Numbered from the stretch's first letter, positions 35,134 to 46,783 are shown. The stretch: DNA of 64,000 nucleotides from Zarea fungicola (GCA_900169235.1 FWCC01000241.1:186001-250000), one strand, 5' to 3'. Numbers and translations are program-made. Notes: generated by a model not told the origin, from the sequence alone.

Positions 35134-36624
35134 TCATTCCGGCCGCATATCAATCGCCGAGACCCAAGCGTTCCTCAGCGTGTGCACTTTGCTAATCTTC
35201 CAACCCGAGTCACGAGCCAACTGGTACCAATCGTACATGGTCCTCTCCAGTCCCTTGGCCGTCATCATCATGTTGATGTCTCCATACCGAGATAGCCTGC
35301 CCATCTCGCCACCAGTCATGATGGATTCAAGTACAATCAGTCTTGAGCCCTCTCCTGGGACAATAGCTTGACGAATGTTCTTTAGAATCTTGATGGCATC
35401 CGGATCCAGCCAATCATGCAGGCACCACTTCATGACGTAGGCCTCGTGGCTCGGCACATTGACAAAGAAATCGCCCCCGACGAGGTTTTCCTGAGCAACA
35501 CGCCCGGCAATGTCAGCAAACTGTCCGCCGTCTTGGAAGAATGGCCTGGTGTGCTCGATGACGGCAGGCAGATCGAATATCCCAGCTCTCAAAGACGGGT
35601 TCCCGCGTAGAAGAGCAGCAACCAGGCCGCCCCCGCCCCCGCCTACATCCAGTAGAATCTTGTCCCCGAGTTCGTGCCACGGGTAGTCGGCGACGATGCC
35701 GGGGGCCTGCGCGACGGCACCGCCCCCGAGAGTGCGGTGCAGAAGCGGCACCCACCCTTGCTTCTGAAAATAGGTAAACATGTCCTCGTCGGTGTCGTAG
35801 TTGTGTTGGGCGGCGCTTCTGGTGGTATCCTTACGGACCGAGGCCGGGATGCCGCGGGCAATGTCGTAGAACTGGTTGCCGTAGAGCTCGACCCAGTTGT
35901 GCCACTGAGTCCAGTGATCGGAGCGGAGGAGCTCGGAGCGAAAGTTGTTCTTGTACATGCCCGAGTCGGGGTCGCCTTCAAAGATGCCGTTGCTGTGTAG
36001 TAGACGCATGACCTGGCCGAGCCGATCTCGACGCGCCCCGGCGGCGTCAGCCAGCTGGCCAAGGGACATCATGCCATGCTCAGCGAGTAGGTCGGGGACC
36101 CGCAGCGAGACAGCGGCTACTAGGCATTTGCTGCTCTCGTAACCTAAAGATGGCAGGAAGATTTGTGATTAGCGTCGTGGCTTTGAAAGCTCTGGTGGCT
36201 GTTTGCTTGTAGAGTGGAAGAGCTCACCAAGGAAGTGGTCGGCGAGGATGAGCTGGGCGGGCTGAAGCATGAGCTGCACCTCATGAAGGACATCCACGGC
36301 TCTGGCGGCCAATGCCGCAATATTCTTGTCTGGTAGCCCATTTGAATTATGTAGCTTGTTGCGGAGAGCTGTATTCATTGTAGGCGTGGCAAGGAAGTGT
36401 TTGAATGTCGTCAGCTGCGAGGTCATGTTGTCCAAGACGAGGCTGAGGCAGTCTTCTGGCGGGCAGCCCTCGGAGCTGCTGGACTCATCGTTGGCGGTGT
36501 TTGCAGCTATTGTAGTCGAATTGACGGTGTTTGTAGCCGTGATGTTTGAATTGGTGGTGTTTGCATTGGTGGTGTTTAGAGTAGTGCCATTGGCTGTGGG
36601 GGCATTTGCTTCGTCGCTGGTCAT
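35134..36624 (-). CDS. O-methyltransferase 1 (plant/fungal family 2, GliM-like)
   Basis: Predicted SAM-dependent O-methyltransferase of about 468 aa. Two exons: 36624-36228 and 36143-35134, with an 84-nt intron. The SAM loop is LLDVGGGGGGLVAALL near residue 297, and the catalytic His is in KWCLHDWLDPDAIKILKNI near residue 376. The first ~50 residues are a low-complexity Asn/Thr/Ala stretch built on an NTTN-like word, which the family does not need and which may reflect replication slippage. The target is probably a phenol or N-hydroxyl; this is inference. Divergent from the GliT-like gene, with one perfect regulator-type site between them. Confidence 0.88.
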
Positions 36625-37158
36625 GATGGCACGTTACTACAGTCCTACTGACGACACTAGGAAAATGAAAATGAAATTGACTGAAAGTCTAATGCAAAAC
36701 TCCCATTCCTTCCCAGTTTACTTTATTTTCAGATAATATACAGGGCAACAATAGCCAAGGCCGGGCCGCTGTGCTTGCGCCCGCACCGTCTCGGCCACCG
36801 ACAGGGGCGCGCAGCAAGCCACTCCTTCACTAGCCCAACGGATCAGGCTCCGAGTGGATACGTCCCACAATGAGCGGCGGACATTGTGGAGCAAGTACCA
36901 GGCTAGTCAAGGAATGTACCGAGCAAGTATTTCATGTACACGGCCATGTATTTCAGATTTGGGTGGCGGTGCGTACCGGCGGTGGCGCAGGGGCAATGAG
37001 TTCATGCAGTTTGTTGGCATAAAAGGAAGAGTGAACTTTCCGTGAATGTCGAACCCCTCCTTTTCAGCTCTGCCTGTGATTCAAAGCAAACAAAGTAAAA
37101 ACAAGACGGGTCAATCAATCAATCAGACAGACAAACTGACCGAGAAACTCTCTCAACC
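36625..37158. promoter_or_regulatory. bidirectional promoter, O-methyltransferase 1 / GliT-like oxidase
   Basis: A 534-nt divergent region containing the perfect palindromic site TCGGCCACCGA. Just before 37159 there is an AAACAAAG/TCAATCAATCAATCAGACAGAC run typical of a fungal 5' UTR. Confidence 0.6.
36791..36801 (+). promoter_or_regulatory. predicted Zn2Cys6 regulator site TCGGCCACCGA
   Basis: Perfect TCGG-N3-CCGA palindrome, 167 bp upstream of O-methyltransferase 1 and 358 bp upstream of the GliT-like gene. The identical 11-mer occurs again at 58190-58200. Confidence 0.6.
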
Positions 37159-38262
37159 ATGAGCGCCTCCAAAACTACCTACGATGTCCTCATCATTGGC
37201 GCTGGTCCCGCTGGTCTCTCAACGGCCCTGGGGCTGGCACGCCAGACCTACTCAGCCCTTGTCTTTGACTCACAGCAATACCGCAACGCTCCCGCCTCAC
37301 ACATGCACAACGTCGTAACCTGGGACCACCGCGATCCTGCCGAGTTTCGTGCCTCAGCTCGCGAGAATATCCTCTCGCGATACGGCGACAGCATTCAGTT
37401 CAAGAATGCCACTATTGACAAGGTCAAGAAGTGCGAGGATGGCACTTTTGAGGTGGCCGACACCAACAAGGTCACATACCACGGAAAGAAGCTTGTCCTA
37501 GCCTCAGGTATCACGGACATTATGCCCGAAGAAATCAAGGGATTCAAGGAGCTCTGGGGCAAGGTGATGTAAGTGACGACTTGGCTTGACACAATACCTC
37601 CCCCCTCCCGCAATGAATTGGAGAGCCTCCTCTAACGCTACCGCACGCCATAGCTTCCACTGCCTCTTCTGCCACGGATTTGAGGAACGTGGTGCCAAGA
37701 GAGCCGGAGTTCTTGCTTCGGGCTTTCTCACCGTGCCGCCCATGGTGTTGCACATGGCCCGCATGGCAACAAACCTAGCAGAACACGTCACCATCTACTG
37801 CCACGGCAACGCTGAGCTGGAAGCCACTCTCAAGAAAACTCTCGAGGGCAAGGGAGTTACTGTCGAGGGTAGGAAGCTTACCGCTGTCGAGAGCATTGGA
37901 GAAGGCCTCAAGATTCATTTCGAAGATGGTGCCTGTACAGAAGAGCGCTTCTTGGTACGTCGCATACATTGCCCCTTGTCTTACACACGACGAAAAGAGT
38001 AACACTGTCGCTAACAAAATTTCAACAGGTCAATGTGCCCAACTGTAAGCTCAATGGCTCCTTCCACGAGCAGCTAGGACTCGACGTGGACCCCATGGTG
38101 TTCATCAAGGGCAACCCCCCCTTCAACGAAACTGACGTTCCCGGAGTGTTTGTCGCCGGCGACTGTGGAACTATGCTCAAGGCCGCTCCCCAGGCCATTG
38201 CCATGGGCACCTTTGCTTCTGGTGGACTGGTGGCGCAGTTGGCTGCGATGGGCAAATTCTGA
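37159..38262 (+). CDS. thioredoxin-reductase-like FAD dithiol oxidase (GliT-like)
   Basis: Predicted FAD-dependent disulfide-forming oxidase of about 314 aa. In gliotoxin clusters GliT closes the epidithio bridge and protects the producer. Three exons: 37159-37568, 37654-37954 and 38029-38262, with 85-nt and 74-nt introns. The FAD-binding motif IIGAGPAGLSTALGLARQT is near residue 12. The redox pair is CLFCHGFEE near residue 140, CxxC as in GliT, TdiB-cluster and HlmI enzymes. The C-terminal FAD block GVFVAGDCG, followed by APQAIAMGTFASG, is near residue 280. Bacterial-type NADPH-binding residues are not conserved, which fits an oxygen-using oxidase. It marks the cluster as thiol/disulfide-forming and self-protecting. 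Confidence 0.92.
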
Positions 38263-38656
38263 GTGGTGGGAGACCAAGCTGGCTACCAGTACAGCGCGAC
38301 AGTCGTGCCGACCTGGTGTGAGGAGAGGGCGTAAACATGGTTAGATATATCATCAGATTGAATGAAGTATTCATTTTCTTGCCCAGGCCAACTTTTAACA
38401 TGTAATTGACATGCTTCTTTTCTTAAACTAGCTTCTACGGTGGGATGCCGTCAAAACGATCGCCCATGACCTTGTCTTGTCACAACGTCGGCTCCGCCAA
38501 AAACGGCAGAGTTTAGGCGCTAAAAAAAAGTAGCTGCGCGACGATTAGAGCTGCTTTACAATGTATGTTTTTTTAAGCAAAAAAGAAAACATAACTGTCG
38601 ATGATTTCTTTCTGGGAAGCTATTGAAATTCAGATCCATACGCTGCTTAGGCGTAT
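38263..38656. other. convergent 3' flank
   Basis: Space between the 3' ends of the GliT-like and dipeptidase genes. No gene is visible. Confidence 0.5.
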
Positions 38657-40099
38657 CTATCGCGGATGCGCGGCCGCTCGCCTCTCAATGCCCTTGTCCG
38701 TCAACATCTTTTGCTGCTCTGGCGTCCACACGACATCAATGCTGTCGCAAACCCTGCCGTCTGCCGCCTTTGGGCGTTGAGAAGCGACACTTGCATACCG
38801 CGCAACGTCGTCCAGCACGCGCAGCACATTCCCTCCCAGGATGCCCGCCAGTATCTCGTCGCTCAGCCCGCGCCGCATGAGCTCCGCCACGAGCGCCGGG
38901 TATGCCGACACGTCGTCCAGCCCCGCGGGTCCCTCGAGCATGCCGTCAAAGTCGCTGCCGATGCCGACATGCGCGTAGCCAATGCTCTCGCCGGCGTGGA
39001 CGACGTGGTCGGCGACGGTGGCGACGGTGGCGGGTGTGGGCGGCGTGTCGGTCGTGGCGAGGCCGGACAGCGAGGGGAGGAAGCAAATCATGATGACGCC
39101 GTTGTTGGCGGCGAGGGAGCGGAGAATGTCGTCGGGGACGTTGCGCGGGTGCGGCTTGAGGGCGAAACATGATGAGTGGGAGAAGATGACGGGGGCGTGG
39201 GAGGCTTGGAGGACGTGGCGCTGCGTGTCGTGGCTGGTATGCGACAGATCGATGATTCTAATTCAATTTTTTACGTCAGATTTTGTAGTAAGAATACTAG
39301 GAGGATAGAGGAAGCTTACATGCCCGTCTGATTCATCTCTCGTATCACCTTTTCGCCGCTCTTTGATAAGCCTCCATGAAGCGGCTCGGCCGGTGTCGAA
39401 GAGTCGACGAATTCATTGTGCGAGTCGTGACACAGCGTAATGTATCGTACACCGAGGCGATAAAAGAGGCGCAGTGCGCTGAAGCTCCTGCCAATCTGGT
39501 GCAGGCCTTCAATGCCAATTAGGCTGGCGATGCGGCCGGAGCGGAATGCTTCCCAGACAGAAGCCGAGTCGTGGGCGAAAGCTAGACGGCGCGGGTTCTG
39601 TGCAATAAGCCGGTGGATGAGGTCGATTTGCTGTAGTGTATCTCGGAGAGCGACGAGGTTCGCCTCAAGAACTTTATCGCGAGAGCTGAAAGTAAGAGAC
39701 CCAATGTTGGCATTTTTTTTCTCTGTCCTCGGCTTGTGCAAGAAGCCACGATAAGGGACGTCTTTTGCTTGGGCTTTCTCACTTACCATGGGACGAATGC
39801 GCTCCAGAATTGGCCACCAAGTCTACCCTTCTCCAGGCGGCTTAGATCAGTCTGCCCGATGGGCATCTCACTTATACTCAGCGATGCATCATTGTCACCG
39901 CCACTGTGAAAGCCGCGGAGTATATACGGAAAGTCATTGTGGCCGTCTGAGCAGTAATTAGCTCTCGTGCAAAGAGGTGGCATGATTTCAATACTGCCAT
40001 ACCTATCAGTGGCGTGTGATGGAGCAATTCCATGGCCCTTGCAAGAAGACTATGGTGCCCGTTTTCTTGGCTCGCGGAAGATGCGTCGAGATCTGGCAT
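38657..40099 (-). CDS. membrane dipeptidase (GliJ-like)
   Basis: Predicted zinc dipeptidase (renal dipeptidase family) of about 407 aa. In ETP pathways GliJ trims the glutathione adduct to the Cys conjugate. Four exons: 40099-40003, 39946-39787, 39685-39320 and 39257-38657; the introns are 56, 101 and 62 nt and all keep frame. The first zinc motif HNDFP is split off by intron 1, with LID before and GHNDFP after. The bridging Glu lies in [12 protein letters not shown], later His ligands in [12 protein letters not shown] and [11 protein letters not shown], and a conserved [10 protein letters not shown] lies near residue 320. No signal peptide is visible, so it should act in the cytosol like GliJ. 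Confidence 0.9.
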
Positions 40100-40578
40100 G
40101 GTCACTGTCTAGAGGAAAGAGAGGCAATAGCTTCAGCGCGCAGTCACAAATGTATTGGTCTTGGATTATTGCATTCGACTTGTTGCAAAGATAGATTGGT
40201 CACTGCAGTCTTTCCTCTTTCTTAGGGACCTCAGAAAAAGTTTTTGGTGCAAGACGAGGGCATCAGTTGGTAGCTTGGCTTTGGATCGCCGACGGGGGCC
40301 GAAGCCCGTAGGAGCCCGTGATTCATTGCTTTATCGGAATTAGAACCGTTGCGACCAGTCATCCCTGAAAAAATACTACATGAAGTCGAAGAGAAATATT
40401 CGATTCCTGGTGGAAAATTTACTGATTTCATATAAAGAATTAAGTCATACTGTCACTGTATTGCTGTACGCTGCATCGCCGGGAAACTGAGCGAGAGAGC
40501 TTCTAGCCTGCCGTATGCTGGAGCTTTCTCGGCAACTCTAGCAAGCAGCTACCTAGGCGGTCTCGTCTGCGTGCTGTC
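40100..40578. promoter_or_regulatory. dipeptidase promoter / P450 B 3' flank
   Basis: A 479-nt region upstream of the dipeptidase and downstream of P450 B. One regulator-type site is present at 40292-40302. Confidence 0.5.
40292..40302 (-). promoter_or_regulatory. predicted Zn2Cys6 regulator site ACGGGGGCCGA
   Basis: The reverse complement fits TCGG-N3-CCGT. It lies 193 bp upstream of the dipeptidase start. Confidence 0.5.
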
Positions 40579-42329
40579 TTAATCTCTTCTCTTAAACATA
40601 ATCTCCGCCTCCGAGTCTGGTAGAATCGCAAACCCATAATGGAAACTGCCCGGCTTCCCCGTCCCAGGCTTGAGCTTCAGGTCATAGTTTGTAATAATAT
40701 ACGCTAGGATGACTTTAATTTCAGCCGACGCAAAGAACCGTCCGGGACATGCCCATATGCCGTGCCCAAAGTTGATGTTGTCGGCCCCCGTGCTAGTGTG
40801 CTGGAACTTCTTGTCGTTGCCTGCTTGCTCGCGCAGCTTGGAGAAGCGCAGCCCGTCAAACTTGTCGGGCTCAGGCCAGAGATTCGAATCTCTGTTGATG
40901 GCATCTGCGCGGACCATGATTGTGTTGCCGGGCGGGATGACGTGGCCGGTCGACGTCTGGAAGCCGGATGGGCTGGTCACGAAGCGTGGGATGTTGGCTG
41001 TTTAAAAAGTGCCGCCGTGTCAGAATACGAAAATCAAGCCGCGTAAAGAATATACAAAGGGCTGACAAGAAGCAACGGTGGGATCTACTAACCGATTGAT
41101 GGGGGACTCATTCTTTGCGATTCTCGAATGAAGCTGTCCAGCTTGCGAAGCTTGGGCAGAGAGACCTTGTCAATGACACCAGTTGTACCAGTAATCTCCT
41201 TGAGCTCCTTTCTCAGCTCCTCTACGTGCTCCGGATAGGCTGCAAGATCAAAGATAATATAGGAGAGCGCATTCGAAAGATTGTAGATGGACGCAAACGT
41301 GGCCAGCAATTGGTCACGAGCCAGTTGATGAGCAGTTGGTGGCTTGCTGTAGCGAGAGATGAACCAATCCAGCATCTCACCACCAGGTGGATCATTGACT
41401 TTGGCCTCAAAATGTCTCTGTCCCTGCTTCTCGTCGCCGTCTTGAGCATTCTTTGCTCGCTTTGCCCGGAGGAGAGGCTCAAGTTTCTCCACGTTGACCT
41501 TTCTGTGTCGCAGAAGAGACCTCACCTCCGGTGAAAAAGGCGCCAGAAATGGCTTGGTGAACCAAGAAAGTGACCGAAGATATATATACGCCCTGGAAAC
41601 GTCCTGAGTGTAGCTAGTCGTCGATGCTACCCACTCTGGATCTCTGCAGAGCGGCAGGCCGACAAAGGCGCGGCCGGACATGGCCGAAGCAGCCATGGAC
41701 ATGGCATGCCGGACCTTGATTGGTGTCCATTCCTCACATTTCCCGATGTACTTGTCCACAGCGTAATCAACCTCGGCGACAAAGGATTCGAGAATGACGG
41801 GCGTGTTTCGGACCAAAATGTGTCGCATGGCAGCGTCAAACTCGTCAGCTTTGGTCCCCATATACGAGTACTCGCCGAGAAAGACATTATAGTGATGATG
41901 CCTATGATATGTTAAAGATTAAGTTTTCTGCCGCTAAAAAGGTGCATTGAAGCATACTTGATGGACAACTGTGATTCAGGCAGTGACTTGACCGTCTCGA
42001 TTTCCGACGTTGGGAGGATTACTGCACTCATACCAAACTGGGAGAGAACAAATGGCGTTTCGGGACACTGTACTCAAAACCTTTAGTTTCATTGTTTTCC
42101 CCAGGATCCATGGAAGCATCTGCTGCGCATATACCTCTTTGTGTGCTTGCTTGATCACGGTCGCGGCGTCACTGCCCATAGGAACATAGTAGGTTGGAAG
42201 ATTTATTTCCTTCCCACGCGCTCGGACGGCTTTCATCCACCTGAGAGTGACCACTACGAGCAGTCCAACTGCTGCGATTGTCCCAAGCTGGATAGACGCC
42301 AGAAAACTTTCGTTCGATACGAGAGCCAT
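40579..42329 (-). CDS. cytochrome P450 B (ent-kaurene-oxidase-like style)
   Basis: Predicted P450 of about 510 aa. Four exons: 42329-42135, 42067-41958, 41901-41093 and 40997-40579. The N-terminal anchor is QLGTIAAVGLLVVVTLRW. Exon 2 was placed from conserved sequence after the first intron (TPFVLSQFG, then LPTSEIETVKSLPESQLS). Exon 3 contains HARxR-equivalent and ESQRMSPPS regions. The heme loop is FGHGIWACPGRFFASAEIK, with Cys near residue 453. The I helix reads LLATFASIYNLSNALSYIIF, so the usual acid-Thr pair (or the HTT variant of this group) is absent. Reaction unknown; it lies between the dipeptidase and O-methyltransferase 2, all on the minus strand. Confidence 0.87.
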
Positions 42330-42840
42330 GATGATGAGGTTTCTGCTTTACAAACAGCCTAACCTCGCTTCCTCCAATGATTTTGATGTTAATTGATCAA
42401 AAAAAGGGTCTCCCACCTTAAAACAAGATAGTCCTGCTATGAAAAGTATGTGACGGCATAAGTAGCTCGCAGGAGTATGGGACGAGCTTCGAGCCGTCTC
42501 TCGGCCCGTGTCCACACGGACCGAATCAAAAAAGTCTCGGGGCCCTGCCCCTCTCCGAGATTTACAGTGGCCCTTGTAGCTCCATAAAATTTAATACATT
42601 GAGCACTGGCATATCTGAGAATTGGACAAAACGACTGATGCAATTTGCTATTTCTGTCTAGTGGCTCGTCGTCCAGACCTGTGCTGCACGGCACCGCGAT
42701 GTCGAGGGCTGAAAGCTAACTATTCTGAAATCCGCTAAATAATTGTGTCCATTTCTTTCGTGTCATCAAATAGAACGTATAAAAAGCAATGGTACCAAAG
42801 TCGGGCTTTCTAGGAGCGTCTTTTCTCATCAGACAAGTTC
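42330..42840. promoter_or_regulatory. P450 B promoter with dyad elements
   Basis: A 511-nt region between P450 B (5' end) and O-methyltransferase 2 (3' end). It holds a hyphenated palindrome at 42501-42524: arms TCGGCCCGTGT and ACACGGACCGA with a 2-nt centre and one mismatch. A second dyad, TCTCGG...CCGAGA, is at 42535-42560. No exact TCGG-N3-CCGW site was found. Confidence 0.5.
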
Positions 42841-44272
42841 TCATGGTGTCCAAGCGACCTCCATCAACGCCAGCATTGATCCCTCGGGGTGAGTGACATT
42901 TTGAAGCTGGAACCTACTGTCAGCCTCCTGACACAACGCTCGCCAGCTGGGCTCGTCGCGGATTCTCGAATTTCCGAGAGCAAGCATTGCCATATCCATT
43001 AGCCTAACACACAAAAGACTCGTTAGCGAGATGATGCAGATTTTATACATGCTCTCTTGGAGCATTGCAACGACCAGCACGTTGCTGCCCGGGTAGTACT
43101 AGTGTCAATGGGAAACAAATTTATACGTACCGCTGTGTTCGGGCAGTAGAGAGAGTCATCTTTTCAGCATCGGGCATAAGCTCATCCATAATCAGAATCT
43201 TGGCTCCAGGCTTCATGGCCGGGATCTGAGCCTTCAAGATGCCGACAGCTTGCGAGTCAGGCCAGTTGTGAAAGACGGACCGGAACAGGTAGACGTCGGC
43301 ATTCTTAACGCTCTGTTCCTCGAAAAAGTTGGCCGCCATGTGCCGAACGTTGCCGCTGCCTGGCCGGTCTCCATTCTGACCCTTTTGCTGCTCTGCCGCC
43401 GCCACCGCCTCGGCCGTATCCTGCACAATGAGCTGCAGCCCGGGTGCCTTTTCCGCAATGGCATACGCAGCCTGGCCCGTCGAGCCGCCGACGTCGACAA
43501 CTGTGGCGCCCGCTTCCAAAGATGTCCAAGGGAAAAAGTCGGTCAGGTAGTGCATCGACCACTGTGGACCGGCGGTGGCCTGGCTCATGCAGTTGGTGAA
43601 GCGACGCATCTTTTCTGCGTCCTTGGCCAGGTGCATGTAAAAGGACGGGTCGCTGGCGCCATGGGCAATCATGTACCCAGACCTGGAAGGGTCGCTGGCC
43701 GTCGGGTCAGCCAGGAGAGAGTCGACAATGGCAAAGCACGCGGGCATCATGTCCTCGGTGGTGAATCCGGTGCAGTCCCTAAAGACTTCGCTGCGCAGGA
43801 GGAAGAGCGTCACCGACGTGTGAGAGACATAGCCGGGTCTCTGTTCCCTGAACAGCTGAAAGGTCATAGCTGCGCGGAGGAGCTGCTGCAAGGTGGTGGC
43901 CTTGAGGCCAGTCTCCTTGGACAGCTCGTCATAACTAATCTCGCCATCCAGGGGAACCTTTTCTACCAGCTTGAACTGGTAGATGAAACGGAGGGTGACA
44001 AACTTCACCAGTGGTGGGAAACCAGGGTTGGAGACGAGAGCCCTCGGACCGGTGAAGAGGTCATTCAGCTCCGCAGTCGCGTCAAGGACAGCAGTCTTGG
44101 AGGCTTCAATATCTTTTGGATACTTGATGTCAATGAAAATATCTTTCGGGTCGAAATTGAGAGGGGGGATGTTATTCTCCTTGTGGTATGCCTCGACTTT
44201 GGCGGTGTGTTCTGAGATTATCGACGCCAATGATGCGGCTCGGGAACTAATAACGTCTGTCTGGGATGACAT
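42841..44272 (-). CDS. O-methyltransferase 2 (family 2)
   Basis: Predicted SAM-dependent O-methyltransferase of about 434 aa. Two exons: 44272-43131 and 43003-42841, with a 127-nt intron. The SAM loop is VVDVGGSTGQAAYAIAEK near residue 261, and the catalytic His is in SVFHNWPDSQAVGILK near residue 337. An N-terminal dimerisation region with LLRAAMTFQLFREQRPGYV precedes these. It is divergent from P450 C over a 507-nt promoter. It and O-methyltransferase 1 are different enough to be separate recruitments rather than a recent duplication. If protocatechuate is made here, one of the two could make vanillate or isovanillate; this is inference. Confidence 0.88.
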
Positions 44273-44779
44273 ATTTCTGGATATTTACTTGTTTTTTTCG
44301 TGACGAAAAGGATAGCTAGTGCTTCTCAGTAATCGTGGACCTGCGTTAGAGGCAGAGGCTCAATGTCAAGACTTTAAGCGAACTCGGAGCGTGTCTCGAC
44401 CACGACGATTTTCAAGCCTAGGATTTATTGCGAATCTTAAAAGCTTACCAGCATCTTTCGCTGTGTTTGGATTCCTACGCAGAGACGTCTTTCTTCATGA
44501 TTTAAAAATATGGCCTTTGCGGCCCGAAGGAAGAGCGGACCGAGGATCGGGCGGTCCCAATTCTCGGCGAGCTCACAAGGCTGTCTGTACTGATACCGAC
44601 GCAGGCCGTCGTTTCCATCCTGACAATTACAAGTGGTGCGTAAAACATACCATCGACTGTCAGCAGAGAGCAACCATTACTGACTGCGTGCGTACAGTGT
44701 AAAACCCACGACAACTAGCGCTATCTATCAGCTCTGTAAACACGAGGCTGCTTCCCTTTCTGCCCGCCAGCTAAGCAAC
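44273..44779. promoter_or_regulatory. bidirectional promoter, O-methyltransferase 2 / P450 C
   Basis: A 507-nt divergent region. No exact TCGG-N3-CCGW site was found, but near 44538-44549 there is an inverted arrangement (ACCGAGGATCGG), so a weaker or everted site is possible. Confidence 0.4.
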
Positions 44780-46470
44780 ATGCTGGAATTAACGACCATC
44801 TCTCTCTTGGAAGTTTTCTTCGTAGGGGGTCTCTCTATTCTTGTTTGTACCTGGGTCCTCTCCAGTATTCGCTTCCGCCTCGACACCGCCAAGTACCATT
44901 CGCGGGGAAAGGGAGAAAGCTCGCACGTGCGTGTGCCTTTGAAGCCTTATTCACTCCCATTCCTCGGTTCGGCTTTGAGCTTTTTTGATAAAAAGATTGG
45001 CCGATTGTGGAGCTCCCTGCAGCAGGTCTGCAAGTCATGGAACCTCCAGGCCGTATCAATACTACTTGCCGGCGTGCGAACGCACATCTTCTTCGCGCCG
45101 GCAAACATTCTCATGGTGTTTCGAGCCAAGGACCTGACGCGCCACAAACACGCGCGCCAATTGGCTATTAATGTTTTGGGTATGACGGCTGACCAGGCGG
45201 CTAGAGCCTTTCCGGAGTTCCTGGACCCCAAGACCAACATTACGCTGGAGCGCGTTCACACTGAATACCTGCTGGCACAGGGACCTGTCACGACTCTGAC
45301 TAACAAGTTCATGGAATGCCTGCTAAAGAGCACTTCTGAAAATGTGGGCAGCGAGGATGGGTGCGAGGTCGAACTCTATTCTTGGATCAAGGCGATGCTC
45401 TTCGATGGCTCCATCACGGCACTTTTTGGATCCAAGTTGCTGGAGATGCATCCGGATTTGCAGGGTGATTTCTGGATCTGGGAGCAAAACCTCCTTACCC
45501 TCCTGTTTGGTACCCCAAAGCTCTTTGCGCGCCAGGCATATGAGTCTCGCGACCGTCTTTTGGTCAAGTTGGAGGCATGGCTGGCGCACGGATACAAGCA
45601 TACTGCTGAACTAGACGACTCCATGGAATGGGAGCCGTACTTTGGGGCCAGAATCATGAGGAAGCGCCACGAGTACTATAACCAGCAAAAGCTCAGCTTA
45701 TCCAGCCAGGCGGGCAAGGAGATGATTTTCCTCGCAGGCATTTTATCCAATGCCATCCCCACTATCGGCTGGCTCTTGGCACACCTCTTTTCACCAACTA
45801 GCGATCCAGAGCTATTGCCGCGAATCAGGGACGAGGTGATGACATGCCAGCGGGAAGATGGCTCCATTGACATGCGAGTCCTCACACGCCTGCCGCTGCT
45901 CAACTCGACCATCAACGAGGTACTGCGGCTGTACATTGACTTGTTAATTATTCGACAAGTTGAAAAGGGCCTGATCATCAACGGACTGCAGGTTCATCAA
46001 AACGACCAAATCATGGCGTCTTCCTGGATGGCGCACAGGCACCCCGACAATTTCACCAATCCCGAAGTCTTTGACGCCGAGCGGTTTCTTCAGGATGATC
46101 CGAAATCTGGGGCGCATACAGCTTCCACTTCTGGACTTGGTGGCAAATACTTTCCTTTCGGGGGTGGGCATCACATGCAAGTTGCATCTTTCATAGCCGG
46201 TACAAAGCCAAGCTGACTCAAATGCTGTATAGGTGCCCAGGCAAAAACTTTGCCAGACAAGAAATTCTCGGCACCGTTGCCGTCCTGTTGCTCAACTTTG
46301 ACATAACTTTCCTTTCCTTTACTGAGCGTCAAAGGAGTGTCCTCCAGCGCAAGGGATCTGATGCGAAACATTTTCCCAAAATGATCAAGGCTCTACCAGG
46401 TAACCAGGTCATGGGGCTGGATGGAGACTTGCTGGTCAAGATTAAAAAAAGAATCTCCAAAGGCATATGA
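44780..46470 (+). CDS. cytochrome P450 C (CYP7/CYP8-like style)
   Basis: Predicted P450 of about 544 aa. Two exons: 44780-46176 and 46233-46470. The junction falls inside the heme loop (FPFGGGHHM / CPGKNFARQE) and keeps frame only with a GC donor (GCAAGT) and a TAG acceptor, giving a 56-nt GC-AG intron. The N-terminus has a membrane anchor (LEVFFVGGLSILVCTWVLSS). The I helix (AGILSNAIPTIGWLLAHLF) has Asn-x-x-Pro in place of the acid-Thr pair, as in CYP7/CYP8 enzymes, some of which rearrange peroxides or epoxides rather than hydroxylate. The ExxR equivalent is NEVLRLYID. The 3' end converges with the NRPS gene. Confidence 0.87.
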
Positions 46471-46783
46471 GGCGTCAGGACTTTTATTCATGTGTCAGAT
46501 TCATTGTATAAGGATAGTAATACAGCTGATAAGAGGTCTTTTTGCAAGATTTCAGAGTGCACTTACACCGGACACCATTGCTTGATGTACACATTCCATC
46601 AGGCAACTGGGGTGAAAGAGAAGCAACTATACTCCATACAAGCATTATGAACGTAAGACATAAGAGTTGCGAATCAGCCACTACCACGACTCCTTATGTT
46701 GCTGTTGGGGCCAAAATGTTCAAGGTGAATGGCAGGATTCAATGAAAACTATATACTTTTCAAGGGTTAGTAGAACAAACGCC
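46471..46783. other. convergent 3' flank
   Basis: Space between the 3' ends of P450 C and the NRPS gene. I read past the NRPS stop codon here and found no carrier-domain sequence. Confidence 0.5.

Noticed and set aside
38666..39172. 168-aa plus-strand frame
   Set aside because: Antisense to the last exon of the dipeptidase gene.
43250..44215. 321-aa open frame on the plus strand
   Set aside because: Antisense to O-methyltransferase 2, which has complete SAM-binding and catalytic motifs.
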